64,000 nt of DNA from Dyadobacter sp. CY261 (GTDB lineage: Bacteria > Bacteroidota > Bacteroidia > Cytophagales > Spirosomataceae). The translations under genes and the position numbers were made by a program. This document shows positions 35,770 through 44,061 of the stretch, piece after piece (the stretch's first letter is position 1; each line of letters starts with the position of its first letter). The stretch is from contig NZ_JAKCPW010000010.1 of the NCBI RefSeq assembly GCF_021440085.1, positions 124,001-188,000 of the forward strand, given 5' to 3'. The notes under the pieces are model-generated. The model saw nothing but the letters and a program-made list of their open reading frames with translations. It had not been told where the DNA came from and did no database searches.

Positions 35770-35868
35770 TCAACAACAGCAACAGGGCGCAGATGCAGAA
35801 AACAAACGGAGAGAGCCCACCAAAGGCACAATGGTCACGTGCGAAGAATAAAGATCCATCGATTTCAT
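35770..35868 (-). CDS. Leader peptide ending in four cysteines
   Basis: A 32-codon frame starts ATG at 35868 (MKSMDLYSSHV) and ends SASAPCCCC followed by TGA at 35770-35772. It lies about 50 nt downstream of the predicted transcription start and 97 nt before the start of the PstS-like gene. Four consecutive Cys codons (TGT TGC TGT TGT) directly before a stop, in the leader of an operon with two sulfatases, closely resemble amino-acid attenuation leaders. Poly-cysteine upstream ORFs are known to control sulfur genes in mycobacteria; a Bacteroidota counterpart is inferred here. A small hairpin follows. No function for the peptide itself is implied. Confidence 0.7.
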   Translation of the reverse strand: MKSMDLYSSHVTIVPLVGSLRLFSASAPCCCC

Positions 35869-35921
35869 ATTAGAAAAAGATTGTGTTGACGATCCCGTTT
35901 GCTGGTGGCTAACAAACAAAA

Positions 35922-35969
35922 TCTACTAAACTGATAGACAAAGTAAGTTTAAAGAAATTAAAATCGCAA
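35922..35969 (-). promoter_or_regulatory. Promoter of the PstS-like/sulfatase operon with dyad operator
   Basis: In minus-strand sense: TTG (35969-35967), 20 bp, TTACTTTG (35946-35939), then TCTATCAGTTTAGTAGA (35938-35922), which fits the dyad TCTAyyAnnnTrrTAGA. It lies about 250 bp from the coding start, with the cysteine leader in between. The dyad differs from that of the cysteine desulfurase promoter at three central positions only. Confidence 0.65.
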
Positions 35970-36012
35970 GGGGTTGGGTTGAAATTCGTCGAAATTTGAG
36001 ATAATGAAGGGA

Positions 36013-36411
36013 TTACCAAACGACTCGCAAGCCTTCGGAGACGTATTTACGAATGTCTCTGTCTATACTAATGAGAGAACATTCCTGGTGAAGTGCCTGC
36101 CAGATTAACATACGATCGAACGGGTCCTTATGGTGCGTCGCCAAAAGTTTGTAGCAGGAGGAGCAGTGATCAATGGACAGTGGCAATATCCGGAAGTCAG
36201 CTTCTAAGGTTGCTAGTACAAAATCTTCCGGGGTACCTCCTTCCAAATCAAGTTTTTGAACAGAACGCTTGATTGCAATTTCCCAAAAACTCAGTGCGCT
36301 GACAACGATCTCGTTACTTCTGTCTTGCAATATGCTTCGTACATTGTCCGAGAGTTTGACTGATTTTGTAAGTGTCCAGATGAGTGTGTGCGTATCAAGC
36401 AGGTAGGTCAT
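36013..36411 (-). CDS. PIN-domain toxin, VapC type
   Basis: 132 residues from the ATG at 36411. The PIN-domain acidic residues appear in YLLDTHTLIW (D6), SFWEIAIK (E44) and HHKDPFDRMLIWQA (D97 and D100), with IDRDI near the end. VapC toxins are Mg-dependent RNases that cleave tRNA or rRNA. The start overlaps the antitoxin stop by 4 bp (ATGA), the usual coupling for such pairs. A much longer reading of the same frame up to 36699 runs through the antitoxin gene and is rejected. Confidence 0.87.
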   Translation of the reverse strand: MTYLLDTHTLIWTLTKSVKLSDNVRSILQDRSNEIVVSALSFWEIAIKRSVQKLDLEGGTPEDFVLATLEADFRILPLSIDHCSSCYKLLATHHKDPFDRMLIWQALHQECSLISIDRDIRKYVSEGLRVVW

Positions 36412-36650
36412 AAGCCAAGAAATTCTTCCTCCGTCATTTTGAAATCGTCTGCAAAAGTTACCGTCACTTTCCCTTCGAGAATTCCCAGTTTCCTTGGCCC
36501 GTTGCTTCTTGGGACCAGATCTCCGGGAACGAGGTACGCCTGAACCGTCTTCCCTTCCCCAAAAGTGACTCCTACCCTTTCTCCTTTTGCCAGTTCTAAA
36601 AGTACTGCCGGAGCATTTGCCTCGATTTGATCCGCGCTGATGGTCAACAT
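36408..36650 (-). CDS. Phd/VapB-like antitoxin
   Basis: 80 residues. The opening MLTISADQIEANAPAVLLELAKGERVGVT fits the Phd/YefM prevent-host-death fold, and the acidic C-terminus (DDFKMTEEEFLGL) would cover the toxin's active site. The gene ends in a 4-bp overlap with the PIN toxin. Antitoxins of this kind bind their own promoter, expected in the 68-bp gap upstream (36651-36718). The pair sits between the sulfatase block and a predicted outer-membrane protein gene and has no evident link to either. Confidence 0.83.
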   Translation of the reverse strand: MLTISADQIEANAPAVLLELAKGERVGVTFGEGKTVQAYLVPGDLVPRSNGPRKLGILEGKVTVTFADDFKMTEEEFLGL

Positions 36651-36718
36651 ATTGTAAGCTCTTTGATGTTTGACACAAATTACAATATTGCCTGCACAAC
36701 TGCTAGCGCTGACTTGCC

Positions 36719-37465
36719 TTAACTCCCGACCGGCCGGGCTGCATTATCAAGCGTCTGGGGTTTGGACTTTCTTTTGCGCCATTTCCGGAAATCCTGCCAG
36801 ATAGTCTCCGGGTACAAGTTCACACCATAGCTATAATAGAACCCGCTGAAACGCTTTCGGAGTTCGCCTGAGGAGAGGGCGTTCCGATAACCGACCTGGG
36901 TATTGAAACCGGCCCAGCGCAATGCGCGGTATTCGCCATATACTCCTACTTGCAGAGGGATAAAGTAGTCCTTCCGCGAGCCGGAAGTGATGCCGTCGAA
37001 CAGGTCACGGAACCGGGTGCTTTCGTTGCCGATCCCGACTTCCAATGGTGTGGAAAGTACCCAGCGCTTGTTGCGGATCGCGGTGTGCCAGTATGCGAAA
37101 TTCATGAAACGGACGTCGGTGGCAGTGTAGTAAGAGAGATTCAGTGTGTTGGAAAGTATCCTCCGCCAGTTGACAAGCCTTCGGGCGGCACCGTAGCCCA
37201 GCCAATAATAGCCCGCCGTAATGCGGTTTCGCTTTTCGCCGAAAGTAACGCCCGCATTGACGCCAAAAATATTGATATGCTTGCTTTGAATAAACGTGCC
37301 CCGCGTATCGAAGTTGAAGAATAACCTGGCCTTGGCGATCTGGACTTTGACGGTCGAGTCAGTTTGCGCAAATGCCGGACGCATTCCGGCGGCTAGCAGG
37401 GCTATCAGTAGCAGAACAATGAAGTTGTTAGGGCGCTTACGCGGTTTCCGGAAACCGTATTTCAT
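36719..37465 (-). CDS. Predicted outer-membrane beta-barrel protein, unknown function
   Basis: 248 residues. A very basic N-terminus (KYGFRKPRKRPNN) and hydrophobic stretch end at MRPAFAQ (about 34), a signal peptide. The remainder alternates hydrophobic and polar residues with many aromatics (RITAGYYWLGYGAARR, FSGFYYSYGVNLYPETIW), as in small beta-barrels. The C-terminal 25 residues are basic and probably periplasmic or disordered. No family recognised. It lies 124 bp downstream of the ThuA-like gene on the same strand. Confidence 0.65.
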   Translation of the reverse strand: MKYGFRKPRKRPNNFIVLLLIALLAAGMRPAFAQTDSTVKVQIAKARLFFNFDTRGTFIQSKHINIFGVNAGVTFGEKRNRITAGYYWLGYGAARRLVNWRRILSNTLNLSYYTATDVRFMNFAYWHTAIRNKRWVLSTPLEVGIGNESTRFRDLFDGITSGSRKDYFIPLQVGVYGEYRALRWAGFNTQVGYRNALSSGELRKRFSGFYYSYGVNLYPETIWQDFRKWRKRKSKPQTLDNAARPVGS

Positions 37466-37589
37466 CTTGATATTAACAAAACGGTACCTGTTTCGTCTAT
37501 CGCGTGGCAGGACCGGCAGGGTTATCGCATTTATTAACGCAAAACCGGCCTAACTAATTTAGGGATTAAAGAAATTTAATGCAGGATGC

Positions 37590-38498
37590 TCAGTTTACGC
37601 GCTTCGTCAGCGCATTCAACTCACTATCGGTAGGTGTTGCCGAGGGCAAGCCGTCGGCGGGAATATCGATCTTTGCGACCCAAGCTATGGCATTTAGTAC
37701 GAGCTTCCGAAAGTTGTCGTTCTGCCAGTTCTTATGCATATGTCCACCCGTAAAGCCAAATCCTCGGCCACTGTCTGGCCGTTCGAACGTCCAGGCGAGT
37801 GTTTGCATTTCCTTTCTGGTAATCACCGCTTCCCGCACTGCCTGGTTATTGGAATGGGTGCCATCGGGCTTGTCAAGAGTCGATTCTGGTGGGAGCGATT
37901 GCAAAATGGGGGTTACGCCTTTCATACCGGCTGGAAAACGCATGTGATAATACCATTCATCAGTAATATTGAACGGCTTCACACCACGTGCGACGGGATG
38001 ATCGGGAAAGGCCGCGAAATGGGCCTCCCAAACTGGGTTCACCGACCAGTTGGTCTCAAAATACCCTCCTATCCATTTCAAAAACCGATCGCCAGGTGCA
38101 CCAGCTGCCACTTCGAGGGCTAAATGAAGATAAACAAAGCCCACACCTTTGGCCGCCAGCTTATCCATTTTGGCTGCATGAACGAAAGTCAGATGGTCGT
38201 TACCGCCACCATCGAGGTAAAAAACGATAGCATCCGCATCGTCAAGCACCGATTCGTCCTGTGGCCAGCCATTATGTACTACCACGGCATTGGCAACAGG
38301 CATGCTGTCATTCAATGCTTTGGCTAGCAGGGTGCAGCCGCCATTGTGCTCATGCTCGCCTTTGCCATGGCTATCGGGCCCGGCGATAAAGACGATCTTC
38401 TTATTTTTTTGAGAACCTTTTGCGGCAGAGTTGTCCTGCGCTAATGCGGCGGAACAGAGCGTAAGGCATAATATAAAGGTGAATATCCTGTCCATCAT
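37590..38498 (-). CDS. ThuA-like domain protein, secreted
   Basis: 302 residues with a signal peptide (about 1-21, ending AALAQ). The core resembles the ThuA (trehalose utilisation) glutamine-amidotransferase-like fold: KIVFIAGPDSHGKGEHEHNGGC, DDADAIVFYLDGGGNDH, GVGFVYLHLALEV, HPVARGVKPFNITDEWYYHMRF and GRGFGFTGGHMHKNW. The His-rich segments are conserved in secreted members common in Bacteroidota and Planctomycetes, whose reaction is not established. It follows the response regulator gene by 74 bp but is unlikely to belong to nitrate metabolism. Confidence 0.82.
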   Translation of the reverse strand: MMDRIFTFILCLTLCSAALAQDNSAAKGSQKNKKIVFIAGPDSHGKGEHEHNGGCTLLAKALNDSMPVANAVVVHNGWPQDESVLDDADAIVFYLDGGGNDHLTFVHAAKMDKLAAKGVGFVYLHLALEVAAGAPGDRFLKWIGGYFETNWSVNPVWEAHFAAFPDHPVARGVKPFNITDEWYYHMRFPAGMKGVTPILQSLPPESTLDKPDGTHSNNQAVREAVITRKEMQTLAWTFERPDSGRGFGFTGGHMHKNWQNDNFRKLVLNAIAWVAKIDIPADGLPSATPTDSELNALTKRVN

Positions 38499-38572
38499 CT
38501 CCCAGATTTAACTACCGGCCTCCATTGAGGCCGGTAAACAGGACTGGGCGGTATAAAAATCAGACCAATAAG

Positions 38573-39235
38573 CTACTTCATCGCCAGGCTAATCAGCTCG
38601 GCGGTGTTTTTTACATTGGCCTTTTTCATAATGCTGGCGCGCTGATTGGCGACGGTGTTGGAACTGATATCGAACTTCTCGGCGATATCCTTGCTGCTCA
38701 TGCCTTCGGTAAGGCATTTGAGGATTTGCTGCTCACGGGGCGTGATGATTTTCCAGATAGATTTCTCCTGCGCCGTATCTTCCACCGGACGCGTATCGGG
38801 CACACGAGCGAGTTGTTTGAGCAGGTCTTTGATGATTACCGACGATGCGTAAGGCGGAAAATATAACTCACCTTTGGCAATAGCCCTGATGGCTTTAAGC
38901 ATTTCGTCACGGCTGGTGTCCTTTTCCAGGTAACCCGAAGCGCCGCTCAATGCCGATGACAACACATAATCGGTATTGTTGTGCATGCTGAATACCAGAA
39001 TTTTCACTGCGGGGAATACTGGTACAATCTGTTTGATCACATCCAGCCCCGGCATGCGCGGCATTGTGAGGTCCAGCAGAATCACATTCGGTTTTAGATT
39101 ATCAACCATATCCCACACTTCATCACCGTCCGAAGCCTCGCCTACAATCAGCAAGTCATCTTCGTCTTCAAGCAGAGTGATAATACCCTGCCTCACTACC
39201 GAATGGTCATCTACAACTAAAATCCGAATGGGCAT
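38573..39235 (-). CDS. NarL/LuxR-family response regulator
   Basis: 220 residues from the ATG at 39235 (MPIRILVVDDHSVV). The longer reading from 39274 adds 13 residues lacking family similarity and overlaps the kinase gene. The receiver domain has the acidic pair DD in VVDDHS, the phospho-acceptor Asp in VILLDLTMPRMPG and the Lys in YLEKDTS. The C-terminal LuxR-type helix-turn-helix reads TPREQQILKCLTEGMSSKDIAEKF. It is encoded 28 bp after the NarX-like kinase and downstream of nirBD, so it probably activates nitrate/nitrite genes in response to nitrate (inference). Confidence 0.9.
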   Translation of the reverse strand: MPIRILVVDDHSVVRQGIITLLEDEDDLLIVGEASDGDEVWDMVDNLKPNVILLDLTMPRMPGLDVIKQIVPVFPAVKILVFSMHNNTDYVLSSALSGASGYLEKDTSRDEMLKAIRAIAKGELYFPPYASSVIIKDLLKQLARVPDTRPVEDTAQEKSIWKIITPREQQILKCLTEGMSSKDIAEKFDISSNTVANQRASIMKKANVKNTAELISLAMK

Positions 39236-39263
39236 ACGCGGTAAGATAATCAGCAATAAGTCA

Positions 39264-40694
39264 TCATAAATCAACCTGAACGACCAATTTCGTACCGCTA
39301 TCCACCTTGGAAATGATCTCTATTTGACCATTCAAAAGCTGGGTACGGGTCCTTATATTTTCCATCCCGTTGCGGGTCAGGAACTGGCCTTCTTCTGACT
39401 TCAAATTACTAATTAAAAATCCTTTTCCGTCATCGGCGATTTCCAAAACAATGCGATTCTTACTTTGTTCCAATTTAATCTTGATCTGATCCGCATTGGC
39501 GTGTTTGACGGCATTGTTCAATGCTTCCTGCGCAATACGGTACAATCCGATCTCCATCGGCCGGGCCATTGGAATGCGAGCACCCGTTTCGCCTTCAAAC
39601 AGAATCCTGATCCCCGACACTTCAGCTGTTTGCTGGCATAGCAGCTTCAACGCCGACGCCAGCCCGAAATCGCTGAGGACGGACGGCATGAGATTGAATG
39701 ATATCTGTCTGGTTGTCTGGATAATGTCCTGAATAAACACCACCAGCTGATCGAAGCGTTTCTGGTTTTTTTCGTCATGAAACTGCACTGCTTTCAACTT
39801 TTCCGCATGCAGCTTCAAGCCGGTGAGCATCTGACCGATGCCATCGTGTAATTCCAATGCAAACCGCTTCCGCTCTTCCTCCTGCCCCTCGATCAGCGCT
39901 CCTGCCCGGACGCGGTCTTCGGCCAGCTGCATTTCATATTTTTCCTCTTCCAGGCGCAGCAATTCCCGCTGCGTTTCCACGAGCTGGCTATTCGCTTCTT
40001 TCAACTTCTGATTAGAGAGCTGCAATGCGTCCTCCGATTCGGTCAGCATGCGCACCACACGTCGGGTTGTATTCACGACGGGCCTGAAAATCAGCAATCC
40101 TTCGGCAATCAGCACGAGGATCGTCATCAGATCGAGGATCCATTCGATGCGTTCTAGGTTTTCAAGCCTTTCGTAGCTTTCCTTATCGAACTGGAACACA
40201 ATACGGTCCATCCGGTGCAGGAATTCCGGTTCGCTTTCCAGCACTTCGGCCAATGCCTGCTGCTTTTCCGAAATGCCGGAGCTGTCGTGGTGAATGATCC
40301 GTAAATTGGTGTAAATGCGGTTGAAAATGGGGGCGAGTTCGCGGAACATCGTGTCCAGCGGCGGGCTTTTCCATGTTACAACCCCCTGCCCCACCTGCAA
40401 TTTTCTCGACACCAGGTTTTCGTTGCTATTCTTCCAAAGTTGCAGCAGCGAATCAAAATCGACCGAGTCTTTGTGCGCTAGTCCGTTGATCCTGAGGATG
40501 GCCAATTTAGTAAGCCGCTGGCTGAGCATTCGCTGACGCCCGGCCACATTTACCACGCGACTATCGTGGTTGAGGTTCCGGATCGTGCGCCTGATCAGGA
40601 ACAGCCCGCTCATGGTGAGCAAAGCCACCACACACAATGCCACCACGTAAAACCGCGTCAGGCTGCCCGCCACGCGCTTGTCTAGTCTTTCCAT
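39264..40694 (-). CDS. NarX-like sensor histidine kinase
   Basis: 476 residues. Two membrane segments (about 15-38 and 184-202) flank a periplasmic PilJ/NarX-type four-helix sensor. VVNVAGRQRMLSQRL (about 44-58) is the counterpart of the nitrate-binding P-box of NarX. A coiled coil (about 210-265) leads to a HisKA_3 domain with phospho-His in FALELHDGIGQ and a HATPase with EALNNAVKHAN, DDGKGF and GMENIRTR. It ends 81 bp below nirD on the same strand, so nirB-nirD-kinase-regulator may be one operon. Nitrate or nitrite as ligand is inferred from the P-box and context. Confidence 0.88.
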   Translation of the reverse strand: MERLDKRVAGSLTRFYVVALCVVALLTMSGLFLIRRTIRNLNHDSRVVNVAGRQRMLSQRLTKLAILRINGLAHKDSVDFDSLLQLWKNSNENLVSRKLQVGQGVVTWKSPPLDTMFRELAPIFNRIYTNLRIIHHDSSGISEKQQALAEVLESEPEFLHRMDRIVFQFDKESYERLENLERIEWILDLMTILVLIAEGLLIFRPVVNTTRRVVRMLTESEDALQLSNQKLKEANSQLVETQRELLRLEEEKYEMQLAEDRVRAGALIEGQEEERKRFALELHDGIGQMLTGLKLHAEKLKAVQFHDEKNQKRFDQLVVFIQDIIQTTRQISFNLMPSVLSDFGLASALKLLCQQTAEVSGIRILFEGETGARIPMARPMEIGLYRIAQEALNNAVKHANADQIKIKLEQSKNRIVLEIADDGKGFLISNLKSEEGQFLTRNGMENIRTRTQLLNGQIEIISKVDSGTKLVVQVDL

Positions 40695-40775
40695 TTGCTA
40701 AGCGCAGGCGCTAAAACCCCTCGTTAATGATCGGTCGGTAACCGGATGGCGGCGGGAACTTTGCCCGCAACCACT

Positions 40776-41117
40776 TTACAGGGCCACGTAAACGCGGTTC
40801 TCTTTCACCATCACGGGGAAAGTGTTGATCCGGTACTCGTCGTCGTTCAGGCACTGTCCGGTTTGCAATGAAAAGGTTTTTTTATGAAAAGGACAAGCTA
40901 CTTTCGGTTCTTCGTTCTGGCTGCCGATCATTCCACGCGCAATGGCCATCTGCTGGCGGTGCGGGCATTGGTTGTCGGTGGCATACCATTCGCCTCTTCT
41001 GGCAAAGTTGAAGATCGCGATTTGTTTCCCGCTGATGAATGCACAACCGCCGCCATTTTCGGGGATATCGTCGACGGAACACGCCATGTGCCAGGTTACT
41101 TTGTTGATTGTTTCCAT
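40776..41117 (-). CDS. nirD: Assimilatory nitrite reductase small subunit (NirD), Rieske type
   Basis: 113 residues, one Rieske-fold domain. The cluster ligands are CPH (in DNQCPHRQQM) and CPFH (in VACPFHKKTFSLQTGQC), the complete CxH...CxxH set. NirD is the small subunit of NADH-dependent nitrite reductase. It is encoded 152 bp after nirB, a gap filled with short repeats. The intact ligand set suggests a real [2Fe-2S] cluster, which some NirD proteins lack. Confidence 0.93.
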   Translation of the reverse strand: METINKVTWHMACSVDDIPENGGGCAFISGKQIAIFNFARRGEWYATDNQCPHRQQMAIARGMIGSQNEEPKVACPFHKKTFSLQTGQCLNDDEYRINTFPVMVKENRVYVAL

Positions 41118-41121
41118 TTTT

Positions 41122-41234
41122 GAATGAGCCGCCGTGGGACGGGGAATGAGTGAATGAGTGAATGAATGAATGAATCAGTGAATGAGTCGCCGTGGAACGG
41201 GGAATAATGAATGAGCCGCCGTGGAACGGGGAAT
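41122..41234. repeat. Short repeats between nirB and nirD
   Basis: A 26-bp unit beginning GAATGAG[C/T]CGCCGTGG and ending ACGGGGAAT occurs three times (41122-41147, 41180-41205, 41209-41234), with one or two differences. Between the first two lies a run of GAATGAGT/GAAT microrepeats. The region is non-coding within the operon and could result from slippage. Confidence 0.8.
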
Positions 41235-41269
41235 GAGTGAATCGCCGCCGCGGCATTGCCGGATCGCGA

Positions 41270-43786
41270 TTATGCCCATTCCGTGGCCCGTTTTTGTTCT
41301 CGCATGCCTTCGAATGTGATGGTTGGGTCCTTGATCGGCGTGTTGACGAAATGGGTGAAACGTTTGCGGAGCTCGGGGCTTTCGACCACTTCGCGCCATT
41401 CGCATTTGTAGACGTCGATAAGGTTTTGCATATCGCGTTCGAGTTCTGCGCCGATGCCGAGCACGTCGTCTACGACCACTGCTTTGAGGTAGTTCATGCC
41501 GCCTTCCATTTTGTTCAGCCATGTGGCGGTGCGGGTGAGCGGGTCGGCGGTTTTAATGTAAAACATTAAAAAGCGGTCGATGAGTCGCAGGCAGGTTTCT
41601 TTGTCTACGTCGGTGGCGAGCAATTGTGCGTGCTGGGGCTTGGAGCCGCCATTACCGCATACAAACAGGTTCCAGCCTTTTTCGGTGGCGATAATGCCAA
41701 AATCCTTGCTTTGCGCCTCGGCGCATTCCCGCACGCAACCCGATACTGCGGATTTCAGCTTATGCGGCGAGCGCAGGCCTTTGTAGCGATCTTCCACTTC
41801 AATGGCGAACGATACCGAATCCTGCACCCCAAAACGGCACCAGGTAGAACCTACGCAGCTTTTTACCGTTCTCAATGACTTTCCATAAGCATGACCGCTT
41901 TCGAAACCGGCGTCGATCAACTCCTCCCAAATATCCGGCAGGTCGCCGAGGTGGGCACCAAACAAGTCGATGCGCTGGCCGCCGGTGATTTTGGTATACA
42001 AATTATATTTCTGCGCAACCTGACCGATCACGATCAGCTTCTCGGGAGTAATCTCACCGCCGGGAATCCGCGGCACGACGGAATAGGTCCCGCCTTTCTG
42101 GATGTTAGCCAAATACCGGTCGTTCGAATCCTGCGCCACGGCAAGGTCTTTGGTGAGTATATTTTCATTCCAAAGACTTGCCAGCAGTGAGGCTACCAGC
42201 GGTTTGCAAACTTCACAGCCATCGCCTTTACCATGGTGATCGAGCACGGCACCGTACGTTTTCAAGCCATTCATTTTCACGAGATCCAGCAGTTCCTGGC
42301 GCGAATAATCGAAATGCTCGCAGACTACATTGCGTACGTAAACCCCTTTTTCCTTCAACACGCCGCCGATGAGATCTTTCACCATCGGAATACACCCCCC
42401 GCAGCCTGTCCCAGCCTTGCAGCATTTTTTGAGTGCGTCAATGGTCGTGTGGCCGTTTTCGCCCACTTCATGGCAAATCATGCCTTTGGTGACCGCCTCG
42501 CACGAACAAATGAGTGCATCGTCGGGCAAGCTCATCACACCCGCACCCGCTTCTTCGCCGCCACGGGAGCCGAGGATGAGATCTTCGGAATCAGGCGGCA
42601 GAATGGTTTTGGCCTTGCAGGTTTGCAGCAGCATATTGTACTGCTCCGCCTCGCCGACGAGGATACCGCCAAGCAAAGTTTTGCCATCGGCACTTACGTT
42701 AATGCGCTTATAGACACCTTTCGCCTTGTTTTCGTAGCGGATGGTTTTGCAGGCCGGCTCTTCCACGAATGGGTCGCCAAAACTGGCCACGTCGGTGCCG
42801 ATCAGTTTTAGTTTCGTCGACATGTCGTAGGGCAGAAACTCCTTTTCGCCACCTGTTAGCATGGTGGCAACGACGTCGGCCATTTCATAGCCCGGCGCAA
42901 TGAGACCGTAAATCATATGATGCGCCAAGGCACATTCACCGATCGCGAAGATGAACGGATCGGAGGTTTGCAATTGGTTATTGACGACGATACCCCCTCT
43001 CGGGTGCGTTTCGAGGCCGGCGATTTTAGCGATTTCATCCCGCGGACGGATCCCGGCGGAAATGACGAGCATATCCACGTCCAGGAATGTGTTATCCCCG
43101 AATTGCATTCCTTCAATACAATCCCCACCTTTGATTTCCTGTGTGCTTTTGGACAAATGGATTTGTAGCCCGAGCGATTCCAGCTGGCTTTGCAGCATCC
43201 GCGAACCCGCGTCGTCGATCTGCCTGGGCATGAGGCGCGGGGCGAATTCCACCACGTGCGCTTCCTCCAAACCCAGGTCGAGCAGCGCTTTTGCCGCTTC
43301 CAATCCCAACAACCCGCCACCGAGCACGGCACCTTTTCTGGCTTTTTTGGCATACGACTGGATCAATTCCAGGTCCTCGATCGTGCGGTACACAAATACC
43401 CCGTCTTTTTCTACACCAGGAATGGAGGGAACAAATGCGCCCGAACCGGTCGCCATTACCAAATAGTCATAATATACTATATGTCCATGGTGCGAACGTA
43501 CCAGTTTTTCCTCCCGGTCGATATCCACCACCGGATCGGACAAGAATAGTCGTATGCCATTTTCTGCATACCACCCTGCTCCGGCCATGGAAAGGTCGTC
43601 CGCCGACTTGCCTGCGAAAAATTCACTCAAATGTACTCTGTCATAGGCTGCACGCGGCTCTTCTCCAAAGACTGTAATAGCGAATTGTTGTCCGTCTTTT
43701 TTTCTGGACAGGAGCTTTTCACAGAATTTGTAGCCCACCATTCCATTGCCTACAACTACGATCCGGGTGTCTGATACGGTTTTCAT
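41270..43786 (-). CDS. nirB: Assimilatory nitrite reductase large subunit (NirB)
   Basis: 838 residues, cytoplasmic. Reduces nitrite to ammonium with NAD(P)H. Domains in order: FAD site GNGMVG (about 13-18); NAD site GGGLLGLE (about 155); BFD-like [2Fe-2S] domain with CSCEAV and CCKAGTGCGGC (about 430-480); ferredoxin-like half-domain (about 560-620); and the siroheme/[4Fe-4S] domain with CVGSTWC and CVREC (about 640-690), the C-x5-C...C-x3-C set. It is divergent from the siroheme methyltransferase gene across 275 bp. All catalytic elements look intact. Confidence 0.96.
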   Translation of the reverse strand: MKTVSDTRIVVVGNGMVGYKFCEKLLSRKKDGQQFAITVFGEEPRAAYDRVHLSEFFAGKSADDLSMAGAGWYAENGIRLFLSDPVVDIDREEKLVRSHHGHIVYYDYLVMATGSGAFVPSIPGVEKDGVFVYRTIEDLELIQSYAKKARKGAVLGGGLLGLEAAKALLDLGLEEAHVVEFAPRLMPRQIDDAGSRMLQSQLESLGLQIHLSKSTQEIKGGDCIEGMQFGDNTFLDVDMLVISAGIRPRDEIAKIAGLETHPRGGIVVNNQLQTSDPFIFAIGECALAHHMIYGLIAPGYEMADVVATMLTGGEKEFLPYDMSTKLKLIGTDVASFGDPFVEEPACKTIRYENKAKGVYKRINVSADGKTLLGGILVGEAEQYNMLLQTCKAKTILPPDSEDLILGSRGGEEAGAGVMSLPDDALICSCEAVTKGMICHEVGENGHTTIDALKKCCKAGTGCGGCIPMVKDLIGGVLKEKGVYVRNVVCEHFDYSRQELLDLVKMNGLKTYGAVLDHHGKGDGCEVCKPLVASLLASLWNENILTKDLAVAQDSNDRYLANIQKGGTYSVVPRIPGGEITPEKLIVIGQVAQKYNLYTKITGGQRIDLFGAHLGDLPDIWEELIDAGFESGHAYGKSLRTVKSCVGSTWCRFGVQDSVSFAIEVEDRYKGLRSPHKLKSAVSGCVRECAEAQSKDFGIIATEKGWNLFVCGNGGSKPQHAQLLATDVDKETCLRLIDRFLMFYIKTADPLTRTATWLNKMEGGMNYLKAVVVDDVLGIGAELERDMQNLIDVYKCEWREVVESPELRKRFTHFVNTPIKDPTITFEGMREQKRATEWA

Positions 43787-44061
43787 AGTAAATAATAACT
43801 ATTAATTTGTGAAAACAGAATTATTTTGTTGTACTATTTCAATTTTTTGAGTGTGTTATCGTTTTTTCGATAAGTCAAAAGTAAATCGTGTTTTAGTTAA
43901 TTCCTAATTTAATATTCGTATTTATGGTTAAAAACAAACATAATTTTTGGCAAAATGATTGTTTTATAAAATTTGACTAGTAAATTTGAACCAATAAATG
44001 TTATAGTTACAAAATACTATATATAGTACATTTCTAATATTCACTCTATTATATATAAGAG
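43787..44061. promoter_or_regulatory. Divergent regulatory region, nirB / cobA
   Basis: This AT-rich 275-bp gap holds two clear dyads. TTATCG-N6-CGATAA (43856-43873) has the symmetric spacing of Crp/Fnr- or other dimer-binding sites and is 70 bp from the nirB start. TACTATATATAGTA (44015-44028) is a perfect 14-bp palindrome 33 bp before the cobA ATG. Either could respond to nitrogen status or to the NarL-like regulator; no assignment is possible by eye. Confidence 0.5.

Noticed and set aside
36013..36699. 228-codon reading of the PIN toxin frame
   Set aside because: The first 96 codons overlap the antitoxin gene in another frame. The PIN fold begins at the ATG at 36411, which gives the standard 4-bp overlap.
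39236..39274. Upstream start of the NarL-type regulator
   Set aside because: It would add 13 residues not found in receiver domains and overlap the kinase gene. MPIRILVVDDHS is the canonical start.
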